Notes: generated by a model from the sequence alone, not told the origin. A DNA stretch of 64,000 nt from Oreohelix idahoensis (GCA_024509875.1 JAMPIV010003447.1:10001-74000), one strand, 5' to 3'; positions 44,113-55,650 are shown, counted from the stretch's first letter. Numbers and translations: made by a program.

Positions 44113-44249
44113 TCCTTTGTTGCTCTTTCATTTTCTATCCATGCTTCGTCCCATCATTCAAGATTGCAAGGTCCATGTTAAGTAATGCCTGGCTCAAAGC
44201 TATACCCTGCCTATTTTCCGTGATGTTCCCCACTCCTTGGATCTAGCAC

Positions 44250-44700
44250 TGAAATCGCCAGCAATTAAACACCTTATGTTAGAATCTTCAGACAATTCCG
44301 CCAGAAAATTCCAATCACTCTCTGCTGTAAGATGGTCGAATGAGCATATAAATTGTAGACTCGCCACTCCTGACCGCCTATATTCACAGCAATCCCCTGC
44401 AATTCCGCATCCTCACTATCTTGGGAACTTGTATCCAGCCACGTATGAGGAAGCTCATGTTTTACATATATAACTTGCCCTCGTCTACCAGGCCAACATG
44501 GATTGGAGTAACATCTGTAGCCTGGGCAAGTGATAACACTATTGGCTTTTAAATTTGTCTCCTGGATCATGAGGATATCGAAATTGTAGATGATTGTTTG
44601 TATAATGGCTGCACGTTGATTGGCACTTCGACAATTCCAGTATCCTATACGCACATATGCCATCGAGATGCGATCTGCTTTCTTTCTGAACCTTCTCTTT
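44250..44700 (-). pseudogene. LINE B endonuclease
   Basis: The frame from 44768 contains VRIGYWNCRSANQRAAIIQT near residues 39-58, then ILMIQETNLK with the catalytic Glu of QET, and later WRVYNLYAHS. This is the exonuclease-endonuclease-phosphatase fold of LINEs. The frame is lost after about 44274. The Arg/Lys-rich N-terminal stretch (KCRRRGSGEKRRERKRR) may be a real basic leader or read-through of the 5' UTR. Confidence 0.82.
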
Positions 44701-44791
44701 CCTGCCCTTCTTTTTCTCTCTCTCCTCTTCTCTCCGCTACCTCTCCTTCTGCATTTGTATTTCCTCATGTCATTTGTATTTCCTCATTTCA

Positions 44792-44804
44792 TTTTTCATG
44801 ATTG
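44792..44804. repeat. 13-bp target duplication of LINE B, right copy
   Basis: TTTTTCATGATTG, partner of 28450-28462. Confidence 0.9.
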
Positions 44805-46400
44805 CCATTCTTTGCCTTGCTCTTGTCCTGTTTCTTTCAGTTAGGGCTTTCCAAGTCAAGCGACGATCAAAGGTAATGCCAAGGTACTTTGGGTTTTCAT
44901 CCAGATGTAGATTTGTCCTATTTAGCACTAATTTGGAGCTTTGTGGTTTATTAGAGAGGGAAAACACTGTGTTTGTTGTTTTCCCTTTATTCATCTTCGC
45001 TAGCCATGCTTTGGCCCACTCTTCCAATGATGTCAGATCTTGCTGCATCCGAATTCTTGCCATAATGATATATTCTTCTGAGTATAACAGGGCAAGGTCG
45101 TCTGCACAGAAGTCATTGTGGGTTCTTCTCGGAATATTCTCTGATATGTCATTTATGTATGCAATGAACAACGTAAGCGACAGGACTCCCCTTTGGTGAA
45201 TACCCTACTCCAGTATCCTCTTCCTACTGGACTGCCCTTGTAGTTGTACTCTGGCAGTTCTATTCTCAAGGTAGTGGTTGATACATTTGTACATTCTCCC
45301 ACACATTTCACTTCTTTGCAGCTAGACTTTCATTCCTTCTTTTCACATTTTGTCAAATGCTTTTTCTGTCCACCCAAACAACTAGCTGTGTGTTTTTTCT
45401 CTTGGAAGGCATCCTCAATTTCCTGAGCTATATATGTGATCTGGTCTTCAGTGGATCTATTTTTCCTGAATCCTGCTTGCTGTGGGGTTAAGAGATGTTT
45501 TTCTTCCAGATGCCACATCAGTTGGGCATTAATTATGCGCTCCATCAATTTTCCTACACATCTAAGTAGACATATAGGTCTGTAGCCATGTGGTTCCGTC
45601 TGATGTTTGTCTTTCTTAGGTATTTGAAACAGTACTGCGTCTTTCCATGCATGTGGTACTATTCCTCTTTCCCAGTTGCAGTTTAGGATGGCCAAAAGCT
45701 TCTTTTTTCCTTTGTGCCGAGGCCTGTTAACATTTCATTTGTTATCCCATCTTTTCCATGTGACTCCTTTTTATTTAGCGCCCTAATTGCCCCTTCCATT
45801 ATTTTATTGTTAACTTTGCCACCATGTGCTCTTCTGGTGCAAACTTTCTTTTGTCATGACTCCTTTGTTCATCAATGATGGCCTTTTCCCTGCCTATCGG
45901 GACATCTTTGTGCTTAGCACGGGCACATGTTCCATGAGTGCAATTTCAGCTTTTTGTCCTGAGATCCTATTTTCACCTTGTTTGATTGTGATGTGATTTT
46001 TATAGGATTCTTCATTGTTCAAAGCTCTAACCGTTTTCCACAGTTTGTTCCCTTCTTTATCTAGGTTGAGATTTTCTGTTGTTTGCTTCTAGCAGTCTCT
46101 TGTTGTTTAATTTAATGTTCTTTTGTATTTTGCAGTGGTGGCTTTGAGCAAACTATTTGCTTCAGTTGTTTGTTCTTCTCTGCTGTGTTTCTGGCTTTTG
46201 TTACTTCATCTTCAAGCTTTTGCAGTTCTACAGTCCAGTAGGGTTTGTAGTTCTTTCTTGCCCCACTGTAAATGGTCTCGACGGCTGCTTGAAGTATTGC
46301 TATATCAAGGTTTTCAGTCATAGTTTTCATATTGTTGTTTCTTATGTAGATTATCTCGCAAAAACTGTCTGTCAGCACTGCATAACTGTCCCAGTCAGTT
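44792..46400 (-). pseudogene. LINE A linker and reverse transcriptase
   Basis: The linker at 46378-46112 includes ARKNYKPYWTVELQKLEDEV, the usual conserved patch between endonuclease and RT. RT at 45695-45330 reads DAVLFQIPKKDKHQTEPHGY, RPICLLRCVGKLMERIINAQ and QQAGFRKNRSTEDQI. The 45171-44770 frame carries the catalytic CADDLALLYSEE (Cys in place of the usual Phe or Tyr) and NPKYLGITFDRRLTW. At least two frameshifts separate these pieces. Confidence 0.88.
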
Positions 46401-46429
46401 CTTTTGTAATTTCATTGGGGCAATAGTTT

Positions 46430-47100
46430 TCCTCCATGGTGAACATACTCCACATTTACTACCAGCTTTATTGGTCGGTGTTCGCTGCCTGCTAGCTGGC
46501 CAAGTACCTGTCGGTCAATTTTGTGAAGTATGCCCCCGTAGCGAAAGCTAGGTCTAGAATGGAAGTTGTGTGCCAACTTCTGGGGTAAAAACTGGGTTTA
46601 CCAGTTTATAAGGTAAAGATTTGTATCTTTGTCCCAGTCCTCCACTTCCTCTTCACATCTATCTGTACCTGGCTATCCCCATCTTTCCGATCGACTGTTG
46701 AAGTCGCCGACCACTATGCAGTTCGAGCTCTTTATTTACTTGCAAGTGACAGGAATTTACTCGATGGGCCATACAAATTGTAGATGCGCATGCTCCTTTC
46801 CATTTATTTTAATATCAACGCCTATAATTTCCGACTGATCATTGAGGTTCACAGATGCCTTTCTACTTGGTATTGCGTTTCGCTTAAGTGTAAGCAAACC
46901 TTCTTTGTATCCTTCCCGATCGAGTTGGAAAGCCTGATATCCTCTGATTGAGAATCTGTGGTTGCTGTTGAGGTGTGTTTCTTAGATGCAAGCCACATCG
47001 ATTTGATCTTAATTTATAGGCAGTTTTTCAGGGGGACTTTTTTTTTTTTTTTTTGGTTAAAGTTTTCCTCTGCGTGCCACTGCAGAATGGTTATTATTTT
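46430..47100 (-). pseudogene. LINE A endonuclease
   Basis: Minus reading in changing frames gives IDVACIQETHLNSNHRFSI near 46950-47010 with the catalytic Glu of QETH. GLLTLKRNAIPSRKASV follows near 46860-46910, and a degraded DFNSRSERWG-like segment near 46690-46720. These are the standard blocks of jockey-type endonucleases. Multiple stops are present. Confidence 0.78.
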
Positions 47101-47105
47101 TAGTG

Positions 47106-48165
47106 TTTGAAAATAGCTTCCTGAATCACTTGTAAAATATAGCTCCCTCACAGAAATGTATTTACTCGGGATAATTATAATAAAATGTTATGTGGAACTA
47201 GGCATAATGCAAAGAGCAATAATGTGTCTTTATCTGTATTTAAAAAGTCATCAAGCTTTTGTAAAGAAGATTTTTAATCATCTTAATATATCAATAAACA
47301 CAAAATCAAGTTACTTTAATGAACGTATTTTTTGGTATGTAAAAATTAAGTTTCTCTGTCATTTATTAATTAAAATAAGTGTCTCCTACTTTTTGTCCTC
47401 CTTTTTGTATTATAATGTCCTCTCTTGTCTTCCTGGTCATAATAAAAAAATTGCATATTGTCCTCCTTTTTGCTTTGAACGATATGGTAACCCTAATTTA
47501 CACTGAACAGATAGAAGTAATCCGTTTTCATTGACCAAAGTCTGAGAAGGCTAAAATTATTATACAGTGTAACATCAGATATTTTATAGAAAAAAGATAT
47601 AGCGGACTACAAAATTAGAATCTACTAAGCATTCTAGTAACATGGCATGGGAGAAGAAAACAACAAAACTCGGAGCATCAAGATCTGAAGACTTTCAAGA
47701 AGCATAGTCATCTATAAGCACGTGAAGGAGAAGAGAACATCAAAACAACAACGTGTTTAAATGAAAATGGACATATTTACTAATTTAAAAAAAAAAAATG
47801 TACCAAAGTTGGGAATTTTTTCTGCACGATTAAACGTTTTTTCTGATTGTAGTGGAAGTCGTTTTCTGCCCCCAAATCAAAATGCAATTTCAACTTACGT
47901 TTGAACAACAACTCCAATCTATCTTTCCCAGATGTGCGATTCTATTCTGATTTTTATTTTTTTTTTTAAAAACAGAACAACTCTACACTTAAGTTCCCCA
48001 CTATTCTGTTGGTCCGGCATAAACAGCGCGTAGCACACTAAGAGACTGTAATAGTATATACACCTCACTTTTCATACTAAAAAAAATAACTAATCTTTGT
48101 CAGTTTTGATTTTATTGGTTGTTATGTCTCTGATTGTGATGAACCACCTAGTTAGTATCGTCATC
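47106..48165. other. Unassigned AT-rich stretch
   Basis: No feature recognised beyond short A and T runs. The 116-codon plus frame at 47156-47506 shows no family resemblance. Confidence 0.4.
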
Positions 48166-48191
48166 GTCATAATCATCATCATCATCATCAT
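48166..48191. repeat. (ATC)n microsatellite, left of LTR 4
   Basis: Continues at 50423-50470 on the other side of the LTR. It is probably the (GAT)n tail of the repeat at 50476-50712, read on the plus strand. Confidence 0.88.
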
Positions 48192-50422
48192 TGTCACATA
48201 TGAAAAAGTGCAGCTAGTTTTCATTCACTTTTGCCCTCCCGCCCCTCCCCCTCTCCTCCCCCCCCCTCTCTAGTCTATTTTTTGCTACAGGAACGCCGGT
48301 TTCACTAGTGCAATAAACACGTGAGCTGTTTGAGCAATTAGCACGGTGAAACAGAGAGCAGAGCGCGGAGCATGGCGTAATTGATTCTTTGATCAGGGGA
48401 ACACAAGGGATGAGTCCAGGCGTTTAATAGTTTGTTTGAAGATTCAAGGAGGCGATCAGTCTGAGACGTATATTGTAGTGTTACATTTTCAGTGTAATTA
48501 AACTTACGAGTTTGAGACGCGGCAGAGGTGGTAATATTTTCCTTTCATACAAGAATCGAACGGCAAAGTGGCTCTGGTCTGGCATAGGTGTGACTTTCGC
48601 ATTTAAGGGCGATTGAACGGAATTTATTAATATATATACCAGGTCTCTCAAATAGCCATTTATCAGTTGCTCAGATATCTATCTGAAACCACTAGCTCGA
48701 ATATTCTAGTATTTCTCGCACAGAGTGAAAATTATTAGATTCCTCGTGGAGTGTTTCATTTTTCTGATTGCGGTAATTTATATTTCTAGTCTTTAAGTGA
48801 TTTAGTGTGTTAAAAAGTTCATTATATTTCACTGAGATTTTCTGTGCTAATTAAATAACTTATAGCTAAATTTTCCAGCCGTAAAGTAAATTTAATTACT
48901 CGCTATTTTCCCAGTAACAGATGGTTGAAATTGACTAGTACATACATTAAATAACTGTCTACTGACGGCATATATTATTTACTGATATCCATTTTATGTA
49001 ATTTTACGAATGACTAGCGTTCATATCACGCGTTAAATAAACGACAGGTTAAGCTAGCCACGTGTGTTTTAAATCTAATTTATAACAGAGCGGTGAAGAG
49101 CTCCTATTTTAACACGTGTTAGATATGAGATTGATAATTTGGTTAAAATGTTTATATATTCTTTCTATAATCTAGGCTGATCAAACCTGAGTACTAGCGG
49201 CTTTCTTATGGCCATATGAACTTACGATCACATGAACTTATAATATCATATAAGCATCCAGATATATTTAATGAGCTTCTTGCTGTGACCTGTGCGGTCC
49301 TTTTACCTCATTTTGTCATGAGAGAAAACCAGAACAGAAACATTAAATTATAATCTTAACTGGAACAGAACTATTACCAGATTTATTTAGATCAATCTCA
49401 TCAGCCAGCTGGGCAAAATATATCGTCAGCAACATTTGTATAAATTACCACAGTGTCCCAGCCACTTGAAGCTAGGCACCTAGGAACTATCTATGTTCTA
49501 TTCATCCTACATTGGCGACCACCACGTATGAACCTTACTCCCACCTACTGAAGGCAGAGATAACTTATTGTATCCAGGACAAAATTAAATCACCGACTCT
49601 AGCGATTCCCGTGAAATTTGCAGTCAGCAATTACGGCGAATCTGGGTCTTGATTCGGCACAACTCAATTTTGACAATACATAGTCTTATTACTTATTAGT
49701 GTATTTCCTTGGAATGCCTGCAACAACTACTGGGGTAAGCATAAATCTGAAAGGGGCCACTGAATGAATGTGAATTGGATGAACGGAGAAAGAAACTTAT
49801 GTCTTTGATTACCATCAGTATACTTATATGGTTTCTTCTTTTTTTGTCTCACTAATCTGAGTAGTCACGGGATAACTTACATTTAGAACCTGTTCTTTTC
49901 CCATACTGACTATCTCATAACTTGATATTAACATTTTGATCTTTTGAGTTAATTAACCTCTGTTGGGATCTTCTTTCTTTTCCTTTACCAAAGGGAAGAA
50001 ACTATTTGATTAATTGTCATTTGTCTGTAAACCATGATCTATTTATGTATTTGATTTATGTTGTGATTTTCAATTGATAATAAACTTAATTAACCTTTAG
50101 TTATAGTGTCGGTCAACCCCTATTCATTATATGTTATTCATAGTTTGTTTTCACGTTCGTGCGTATTTGTCACAAAATTGTGCGCATGTGAGTGCAGTGC
50201 AACTTGTATTTCTTACAGGGAGAGAAAGTACGTCTGATTTAACGTTAGTCGTCCAGATAGGCTGGATTAGATAAATTATTCTATCCAGAGACTGTCCTTT
50301 CTCTTACACGATCACATCGTGATAAAACTATTTCTTAACCCTTACTTTCACATTGTCAACACTATCACCTCTGTTCAGACAGGGCTATAAACAGCTATTA
50401 CCTACTTGATTAATTTACGACA
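48192..50422 (+). mobile_element. Solo LTR 4 (TSD ATCAT in a microsatellite)
   Basis: A 2231-base unit opens TGTCACATATG and closes ATTTACGACA. ATCAT flanks it at 48187-48191 and 50423-50427; because the target is an ATC repeat, the exact duplication is ambiguous by phase. It has TATATATA near 48633, TCAGTTG at 48663, a G|GTAATT donor-like site at 48773, and a TCTTTCTATAATCTAG acceptor-like site ending at 49175 with GCTGATCAAAC following. AATAAA lies at 50079-50084. The last 340 bases match solo LTRs 1 and 3. Confidence 0.87.
48631..48772 (+). promoter_or_regulatory. LTR 4 core promoter and putative first exon
   Basis: TATATATACC, then TCAGTTGC 30 bases on, then 108 bases to GCG|GTAATT. Confidence 0.63.
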
Positions 50423-50470
50423 ATCATCATCATCTTAATCACCATAATCATTATCATCATCATCAACATC
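50423..50470. repeat. (CAT)n microsatellite, right of LTR 4
   Basis: Degenerate ATC/CAT repeat between the LTR end and the GAT-tailed repeat. Confidence 0.88.
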
Positions 50471-50475
50471 ATTAC

Positions 50476-50712
50476 CATTTCCCTTCTCGGCCCCGCCCGC
50501 CCCCAACTATAACTGTTTCCTGTATATGGAGCTCGTATCAAAGCATTCATGAGCTCTCGTATTGATGTTTTATGTAACATTTTACTTGACACCATGAGGT
50601 TGCTAGCCTTATGTACAACCTCATATAAGTTGTCTCTTAGAATATGACTGCGGGAGGAGGAGTTCACTTCTTTCTTTATCTCCTCAGAAACCCCTGGGAA
50701 CATTAAGTTAGT
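50476..50712 (-). mobile_element. GAT-tailed dispersed repeat (family R), copy 1
   Basis: On the minus strand TTCCCAGGGGTTTCTGAG opens the match. GAGGTTGTACAT and a CATGAATGCTT block follow, then GGAAATGGTAATGATG and the GAT tail. Copies at 51505-51735 (plus) and 55845-56035 (minus, no tail) share these blocks in order. The simple-repeat tail suggests a retroposon. No pol III boxes were found. Confidence 0.65.
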
Positions 50713-50739
50713 GTGTTCGATAAATATTTATCTTTTTGT

Positions 50740-51500
50740 CTGTCCGTCTATTTATCTTTCTGTCCGTCTATAGTTCTAAATGCCGGTTTGTTGTCTCTCC
50801 CTGTCTGTCAGTTTATCCCACCCCGCGAACAAACATTTTTACTACTGAGCTGTAACGTGGCGATAACGGAGAGAAATTTGGAATATTTAAATATCTGATA
50901 AATCAGACGGCAGTAATTCGTGTTCTTGCAGACAGCAAGACCCAAGTGACGCAGACCGTGCATGCACGTGACGCCAGGGATCTAAGCCAGGGTCACATGT
51001 GGCAGGAAAGCTCAGATATGAGCCGTGCAATAGTGATTGCTTCTCGCTTAAAACATGTGATATTGTAAGATATTAGGTTTATGGACATGAAAATAAAATC
51101 TATAAAACGAAGTAAAACGTGACAGAATAAAACTTGGAATGATGATGGATTCGTGAAAATTGAAAAACGCCAAAAGCTGTCGAACAAAAGTCAACCGAGA
51201 ATAAGTCAGTGGGAGTAGTCGTAAGTGGGACCACAGTGCTTAGGAAATGACAAGCATTCATGTGATTGCAATGAAAGACAGTAATGTGATGGAGAAAAAG
51301 GCGGACAAGAAGTGACAGGCATGGGAGAGAGAAAATACGCTATTTTCATAGTCTGAGAATAGGCATATTAAAGCTGGTAGTCGGATACATTAAAATGGGT
51401 TTTAAATATATTCTCTTTCAGATTATGGGTACACTTCGTAAACTATGCCAATACACTGACAATGCTTAATTGACAAAGCACTGTTCTGCATATATAGGAA
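50740..51500. other. Unassigned stretch
   Basis: Starts with a short TCTGTCCGTCTAT tandem repeat at about 50738-50771. Nothing else was recognised. Confidence 0.45.
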
Positions 51501-51504
51501 CATC

Positions 51505-51735
51505 CCCGTGCAGTTTTCCGGGGTCTCTGAACAGACACAGAAAGAACTACTGCACCTTCATGCATTTCGTACAAGGCGACAAGTATGGCGTGTGTACCTG
51601 GCTGGCAACATCATCATGTTAAACAAAGTACGACAGAAACCACCGTTTCAGGAGCATGTGAATGCTTGTTCCAGGGGACCAGCTACAGTAGTGGTTCTAT
51701 AAGAAGCACAGTGGAAAGTGATGATGATGATATAT
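51505..51735 (+). mobile_element. GAT-tailed dispersed repeat (family R), copy 2
   Basis: TTCCGGGGTCTCTGAACAGA opens the match. CATGTGAATGCTTGT and a TGGAAAGTGATGATGATGAT tail follow, aligned with copy 1. Confidence 0.65.
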
Positions 51736-51974
51736 AAGAGCACACTTTGACAGTACTGTTATGTTTTGTTAATTGTACACACATAAGTTTGGTTTGGTTT
51801 TAAGGACTATCTTCATTGCACACGGACAACTCCATCAGTGCTCCGATCTCCTCCCTTAGATCGCACAAGGAGTTTCTCAGCACAGTGCACAAACTCCGTA
51901 GCCCCGGCGAGAGTCCCAATGTGTGTATATAGGAAAATGGTGGGTAGGTTTCTAATTTTTAAATTTTGCCCTGA

Positions 51975-52300
51975 CAGCGGCCTAAAGGCCTATCACGGGT
52001 TGCCTCCCCTTTGCTCTGCAGTAGTGGTCCATCAGTGACCAAAACCTAGAGTATCTAATGTGGGTCTTCAAAAGTGTCTACCTTCGCACAAGATTACTCT
52101 TGGCAGAATTGTAGGTAGAAAGATAATGATGCTTCTACCTCAAGGGTGTTTTCACACGATATTTCAGATGTCAAGAACAATGCTGCATGAGGCGGAGCAA
52201 TGTTAAGTTTAGTATCTAACCCACCGCCTTTTGTGAAGATGGGTTATGCAATAATTAGTTTGTTCAAGCCCCCAGCTGAATTAATTCAGCGAAATTCCAT
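51975..52300 (+). mobile_element. SINE family S, copy 2 (5'-truncated)
   Basis: The reverse complement of 18757-19070 and of the middle of 56880-57425 matches here. Shared blocks include GGCCTATCACGGGTTGCCTC, TGGTCCATCAGTGA, AGATTACTCTTGGCAGA and CAAGCCCCCAGCTGAATTA. The tRNA-like head is absent on the expected side. Confidence 0.75.
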
Positions 52301-52394
52301 ATTGTTATTTATTCGCTCTATAGATGTAAATATATATTAAAGAGTCTGATACATACGTACATACGTAACTATAATAATTGAATCAACTATGAAT

Positions 52395-52445
52395 TTCGAA
52401 CACTTGGTCTGGGGTAAATTTAGAATCCCTCTTATGACAGGTGCT
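52395..52445 (-). repeat. Relative of the 17465 minisatellite unit
   Basis: The reverse complement reads CCTGTCATAAGAGGGATTCT, then AGACCAAGTGTTCG. This is close to the short unit at 17640-17720 and shows that the unit is dispersed as well as tandem. Confidence 0.55.
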
Positions 52446-52494
52446 TTGATTCCTAGGCATACAGCCTTGGTATTTTAAAAATGCGGGTTTTCTT

Positions 52495-52600
52495 TTAAGT
52501 TTCAAAGATGCCCAAATACTTCGGTCCTGTCCAATTTAATTTGGAATTCTGTCCGATTCTTCTCTGGCTCCTGGAGTTGCTACGTTGACGTATTGCAATG
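52495..52600 (-). pseudogene. Small LINE RT fragment
   Basis: The minus strand reads NSKLNWTGPKYLGIFE and then a stop. PKYLGI is the block just after the catalytic domain of jockey-type RTs, as in LINE A. Confidence 0.5.
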
Positions 52601-53390
52601 CAGTGTATTTTAGCTTCAAATTGTATTAAGTTATATTCCACTTTTTCCGCTTCAAGCTCTCACGTGACATTTCCGACAAACTTGCCAATCATAGCTATTG
52701 TTTATTTCCTGCTTTCGATTGAACCAATCCTGCTCTTAGAACTAGGGGGTCGGGGTGTTAATTTTAATTCTTCCCCGCGTGTTTAAAATTATAACGTTAA
52801 AATTTTAAACTCATGAGCTATCTTTCAAATATATCATGATTAATTCTGTTGCTATGACACAGACTTGCCAACACATCTGTGATCTCATCCCTAATGATTA
52901 CCTTGCTCATAATGTCTCTTCAGACATGTTTTATCGGTAATAAAGACGCCGATAATGTCTGGACAAAAATGATAAAGTGATTATCACGCGTACTCAAATC
53001 TTCCGCCAGACAGATAATCCCTGACGTACGCGGACCACTGCCGGCTCCCTCAGACAGACAGTATGGCTTCCTTTCTCCCCTCCCGCCGAGGAGTCGGGAG
53101 GCGCAGTGACCAACCGCGAAACACAGGTGGTCGCTCGCCTGCTCAGTCCGAGTCGGAAATGAGTTACGTCAAAGTCAACCTTTACTTTCACGTTTACCGT
53201 CTGCATTCAAGCTAGCGCGACCAATTAAGCGATTACAATGAATCCTCCAGATAGTCAATTACAGGTGAAATAACACTATTGCAGTGTGAGAATGGTTATA
53301 TCAATTGAGGGAGTGTCAATGGCACGAATTCGTGTCCAAAAAATGAAGAAATAAATGGATAATGTAGGAGAGAAAGAAAAAATAAAAAAG
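52601..53390. other. Unassigned stretch
   Basis: No recognised feature. Confidence 0.4.
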
Positions 53391-53394
53391 GACA

Positions 53395-53685
53395 CCCACA
53401 CATATTGGCACAATGCCTACTCTTTACGATTTCTAACTGCCGTGAGATTTTTTACGTGCGCGACTTGCACACGGCACCTTCTATTTTTTTCGCCCGTATC
53501 CGAGAAGGCTAGGTATCCGATCTCACTACCCATGAGACCAGGGAGAGTATGACATGATTAGGACCACTGGTGCTGAAAAAATGTCCATAAATTATATTCC
53601 TTCTACTGGGAATCGAACCCGGTACCTCTAGAATTCGAGGCGGACGACATACCTCTTAGCCACTCCGACCCCGTGTACACACATA
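53395..53685 (-). mobile_element. tRNA-derived SINE, different family
   Basis: On the minus strand the head has a near-perfect A box (GTGGCTAAGAGG, about 53652-53663) and a perfect B box (GGGTTCGATTCCC, about 53608-53620). The head opens GGGGTCGGA, but the acceptor stem is not closed on the 3' side, so it is not a tRNA gene. The body ends with an AAGTCGCGCACGTAAAAAAT, CTCACGGCAG segment of a kind I recall from mollusc SINEs. Confidence 0.78.
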
Positions 53686-53914
53686 AGAACACTCTGCAGT
53701 ATGAAAGCTAACAAGAAAAGCAATTAATAAATAAAATATTTGAAAGTAACAGATTAAACAGTACACTAATACCTACAGCGAAATAGTAAGAGAAATTTCA
53801 GTGAAATAATAAATAGCACAAACAGGTATTGTCAGTGAATATATTGAGAATACATGAGGCAGATGATAACGAGATTGCTATTTATGTACACCTACGAGAT
53901 GTAGACTCACATAT

Positions 53915-54480
53915 ATATCTTGGCAGCAAAATAGACTACAGATAAAGTTGGATACACGGACAGTTATACCAAAATACGAATATTAAAGGTGAGAGGAGCT
54001 TTCTTTGCATTGCGTAATACATGGAAATTTAAAAAAAAAAAAAGTCCAGCACAAAAAATTAGAATCTTCAAACTAAGTCGTCAAGGCAGTCTTTTTTTAT
54101 ATGACTCTGAAACATAGAGGAATAAAAAACAGCAACTAAAATGAATGCTTGTTCAGAATAGAGTCATTGAAATAGAATGACAAGAACACATTTGGAAACT
54201 GGGGGAAAGAATAAGAAAAGCAATTGGTGAGGCAAAGACATTGGTGTAGGATAAAACATACATTGAGGAAACCTTTGATATCATTACAAGGTAATCAATT
54301 GCCCCAGGGTTAGAGAAATAGAGAGATCTAAAAATACACGAAGAAGGGGGACTGGAAACACATTTTAAAAAAAGATAAAGAAGATATAGGCAGATCTTGG
54401 ACGCATGGCGCAGGAAGTGAAAGTTTGGCAGGTAACTATTGAAGGTCTGTGTTTCCCTGAGAGCTGTAGGGAAACCATGG
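53915..54480 (+). pseudogene. LINE RT C-terminal fragment (LINE F)
   Basis: In shifting frames the sequence reads HIYLGSKIDY, then VRGAFFALRNTWKF, then KIRIFKLS and LYDSET, and near the end GLCFPESCRET. It closes with GATGGTGATGATA. These are the thumb and C-terminal landmarks of RTE-like LINEs. Several stops and an A-run slip make it a relic. Confidence 0.72.
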
Positions 54481-54649
54481 TGATGATATTATTTGTCAAA
54501 TAGCTGGTAATTCAAGCTTCTGATGTTGGGAAGTTTCATGTTTGTGTATGAGTACGTCTTCTAAATTCGTTTTTGGCATGTGAAGGGACATTTTTTCATC
54601 ATCGGATGACTGACGTTTGCTCCTTTATGTTCACGGAGGTTTGGGAAGG

Positions 54650-54775
54650 AAATAGACAAAACAGACAGGCAGACAAACAGACAGACAGATATGTACAGAT
54701 AGACAGACATAAATACCGATAAACAGACAAATAGACAAATGGATAGAGACAGCAATATGAACTGAGACATATAGA
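54650..54775. repeat. (GACA)n/(GATA)n degenerate satellite
   Basis: ACAGACAGACAGATA-type units, irregular, about 125 bases. Confidence 0.88.
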
Positions 54776-55650
54776 TAACCACAATCATTGCTTCAAGTTA
54801 TATTTTTTTTAAAAAAGAAAAAAAAAAGTTATCAACATTTCTTTCACACACTGCACACATAAAACCTTTAAACGTGTGTTAAATGCTTAGTTACCATTAT
54901 CTTGTGTGAGCCTAAAAAATGTGTGGAAGGGTAAGCAAAATACAGTTTTTGAATAAGCAGCATGAATAATAAAAGTAATAGGCACGAACCCACACTCTTT
55001 ATGATGAGAACTGTGCGTTTACATCAAATCACAAACAAAATAGTTATTGGCATGAATTATCCCCTCTTTTCTTTTTCTTACAGGATGAAAAAAACCAGGT
55101 CCTGATCACAAACGTCTGGCTTGATCACGTGAGTAGGTTAATTTGTAAATGACTGAGAAACAACTGCCTTGGTAATTACAGGAAACTGCAGTATGGCTTA
55201 CGACGATTATATTGATGATTATATAACTGAGACACAACGCCACTAAACATCCATAGCAAATATTTCCCCCTTTGATACATCACAGTGAACATAATGTAGA
55301 TTTTATCATACACCCACCGTGATTAGAATGTAGATTTGATCATACACTACATTGATCAGAACGCAGATTTAATCAAAGTTCATTTCCATTTTTTTGTTTG
55401 CATTTACATAAACGTTTTCTGAGAGAGCACTTGGAATTGATGCTCTAAAAATTCTGCATTGTCTGAAAATGTAAAATGAATGCCTCTAATCAGTGCACAG
55501 ATAGTTTTGGGCATGCTTTCAGCAACAGATAGTGATGGGAAAATACATGCACGCATAGTAATAAGCAGCCTAGAGGGCGCAGACAGTGCGGGGTAAGTTT
55601 TAGCACACGCATAATCCTAGGTGGCTTTCAGCACAGAGACACACACAGTC
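54776..55650. other. Unassigned stretch
   Basis: Near 55290-55380 a CATACAC..TGATTAGAATGTAGATTT-type unit recurs about three times. Nothing else was recognised. Confidence 0.45.

Larger units (their letters stand above)
42834..44791 (-). mobile_element. LINE B, 5' segment (endonuclease and RT)
   Basis: Runs on the minus strand from the 13-bp duplication at 44792 to the LTR insertion at 42838. At its extreme 5' end a 19-base unit (CATTTGTATTTCCTCATGT on plus) is tandemly repeated. Endonuclease comes first, then RT. The frame then continues at 29573 beyond the inserted LTR. The element belongs with RNase H-bearing I/Nimb-like or jockey-like LINEs; I infer the group from domain order and motifs. 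Confidence 0.9.
44792..47105 (-). mobile_element. LINE A, 5' segment (endonuclease and RT)
   Basis: Begins near 47105 with ITILQWHAEE (endonuclease start), interrupted by an A-rich slip (T17 on plus near 47039-47055). It runs through endonuclease and RT to the 13-bp duplication at 44792, where LINE B entered. The codons RMAIMK at the break are followed, 16 kb away, by KHAGMGWGAD at 28449, which restores the element. It is the oldest and most decayed member of the nest. Confidence 0.88.

Noticed and set aside
47156..47506. 116-codon frame with hydrophobic segments
   Set aside because: AT-rich composition, no family resemblance and no supporting context.
53600..53685. tRNA gene on the minus strand
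   Set aside because: A and B boxes are good, but the 3' side of the acceptor stem does not pair with GGGGTCG and the sequence continues into a SINE body.
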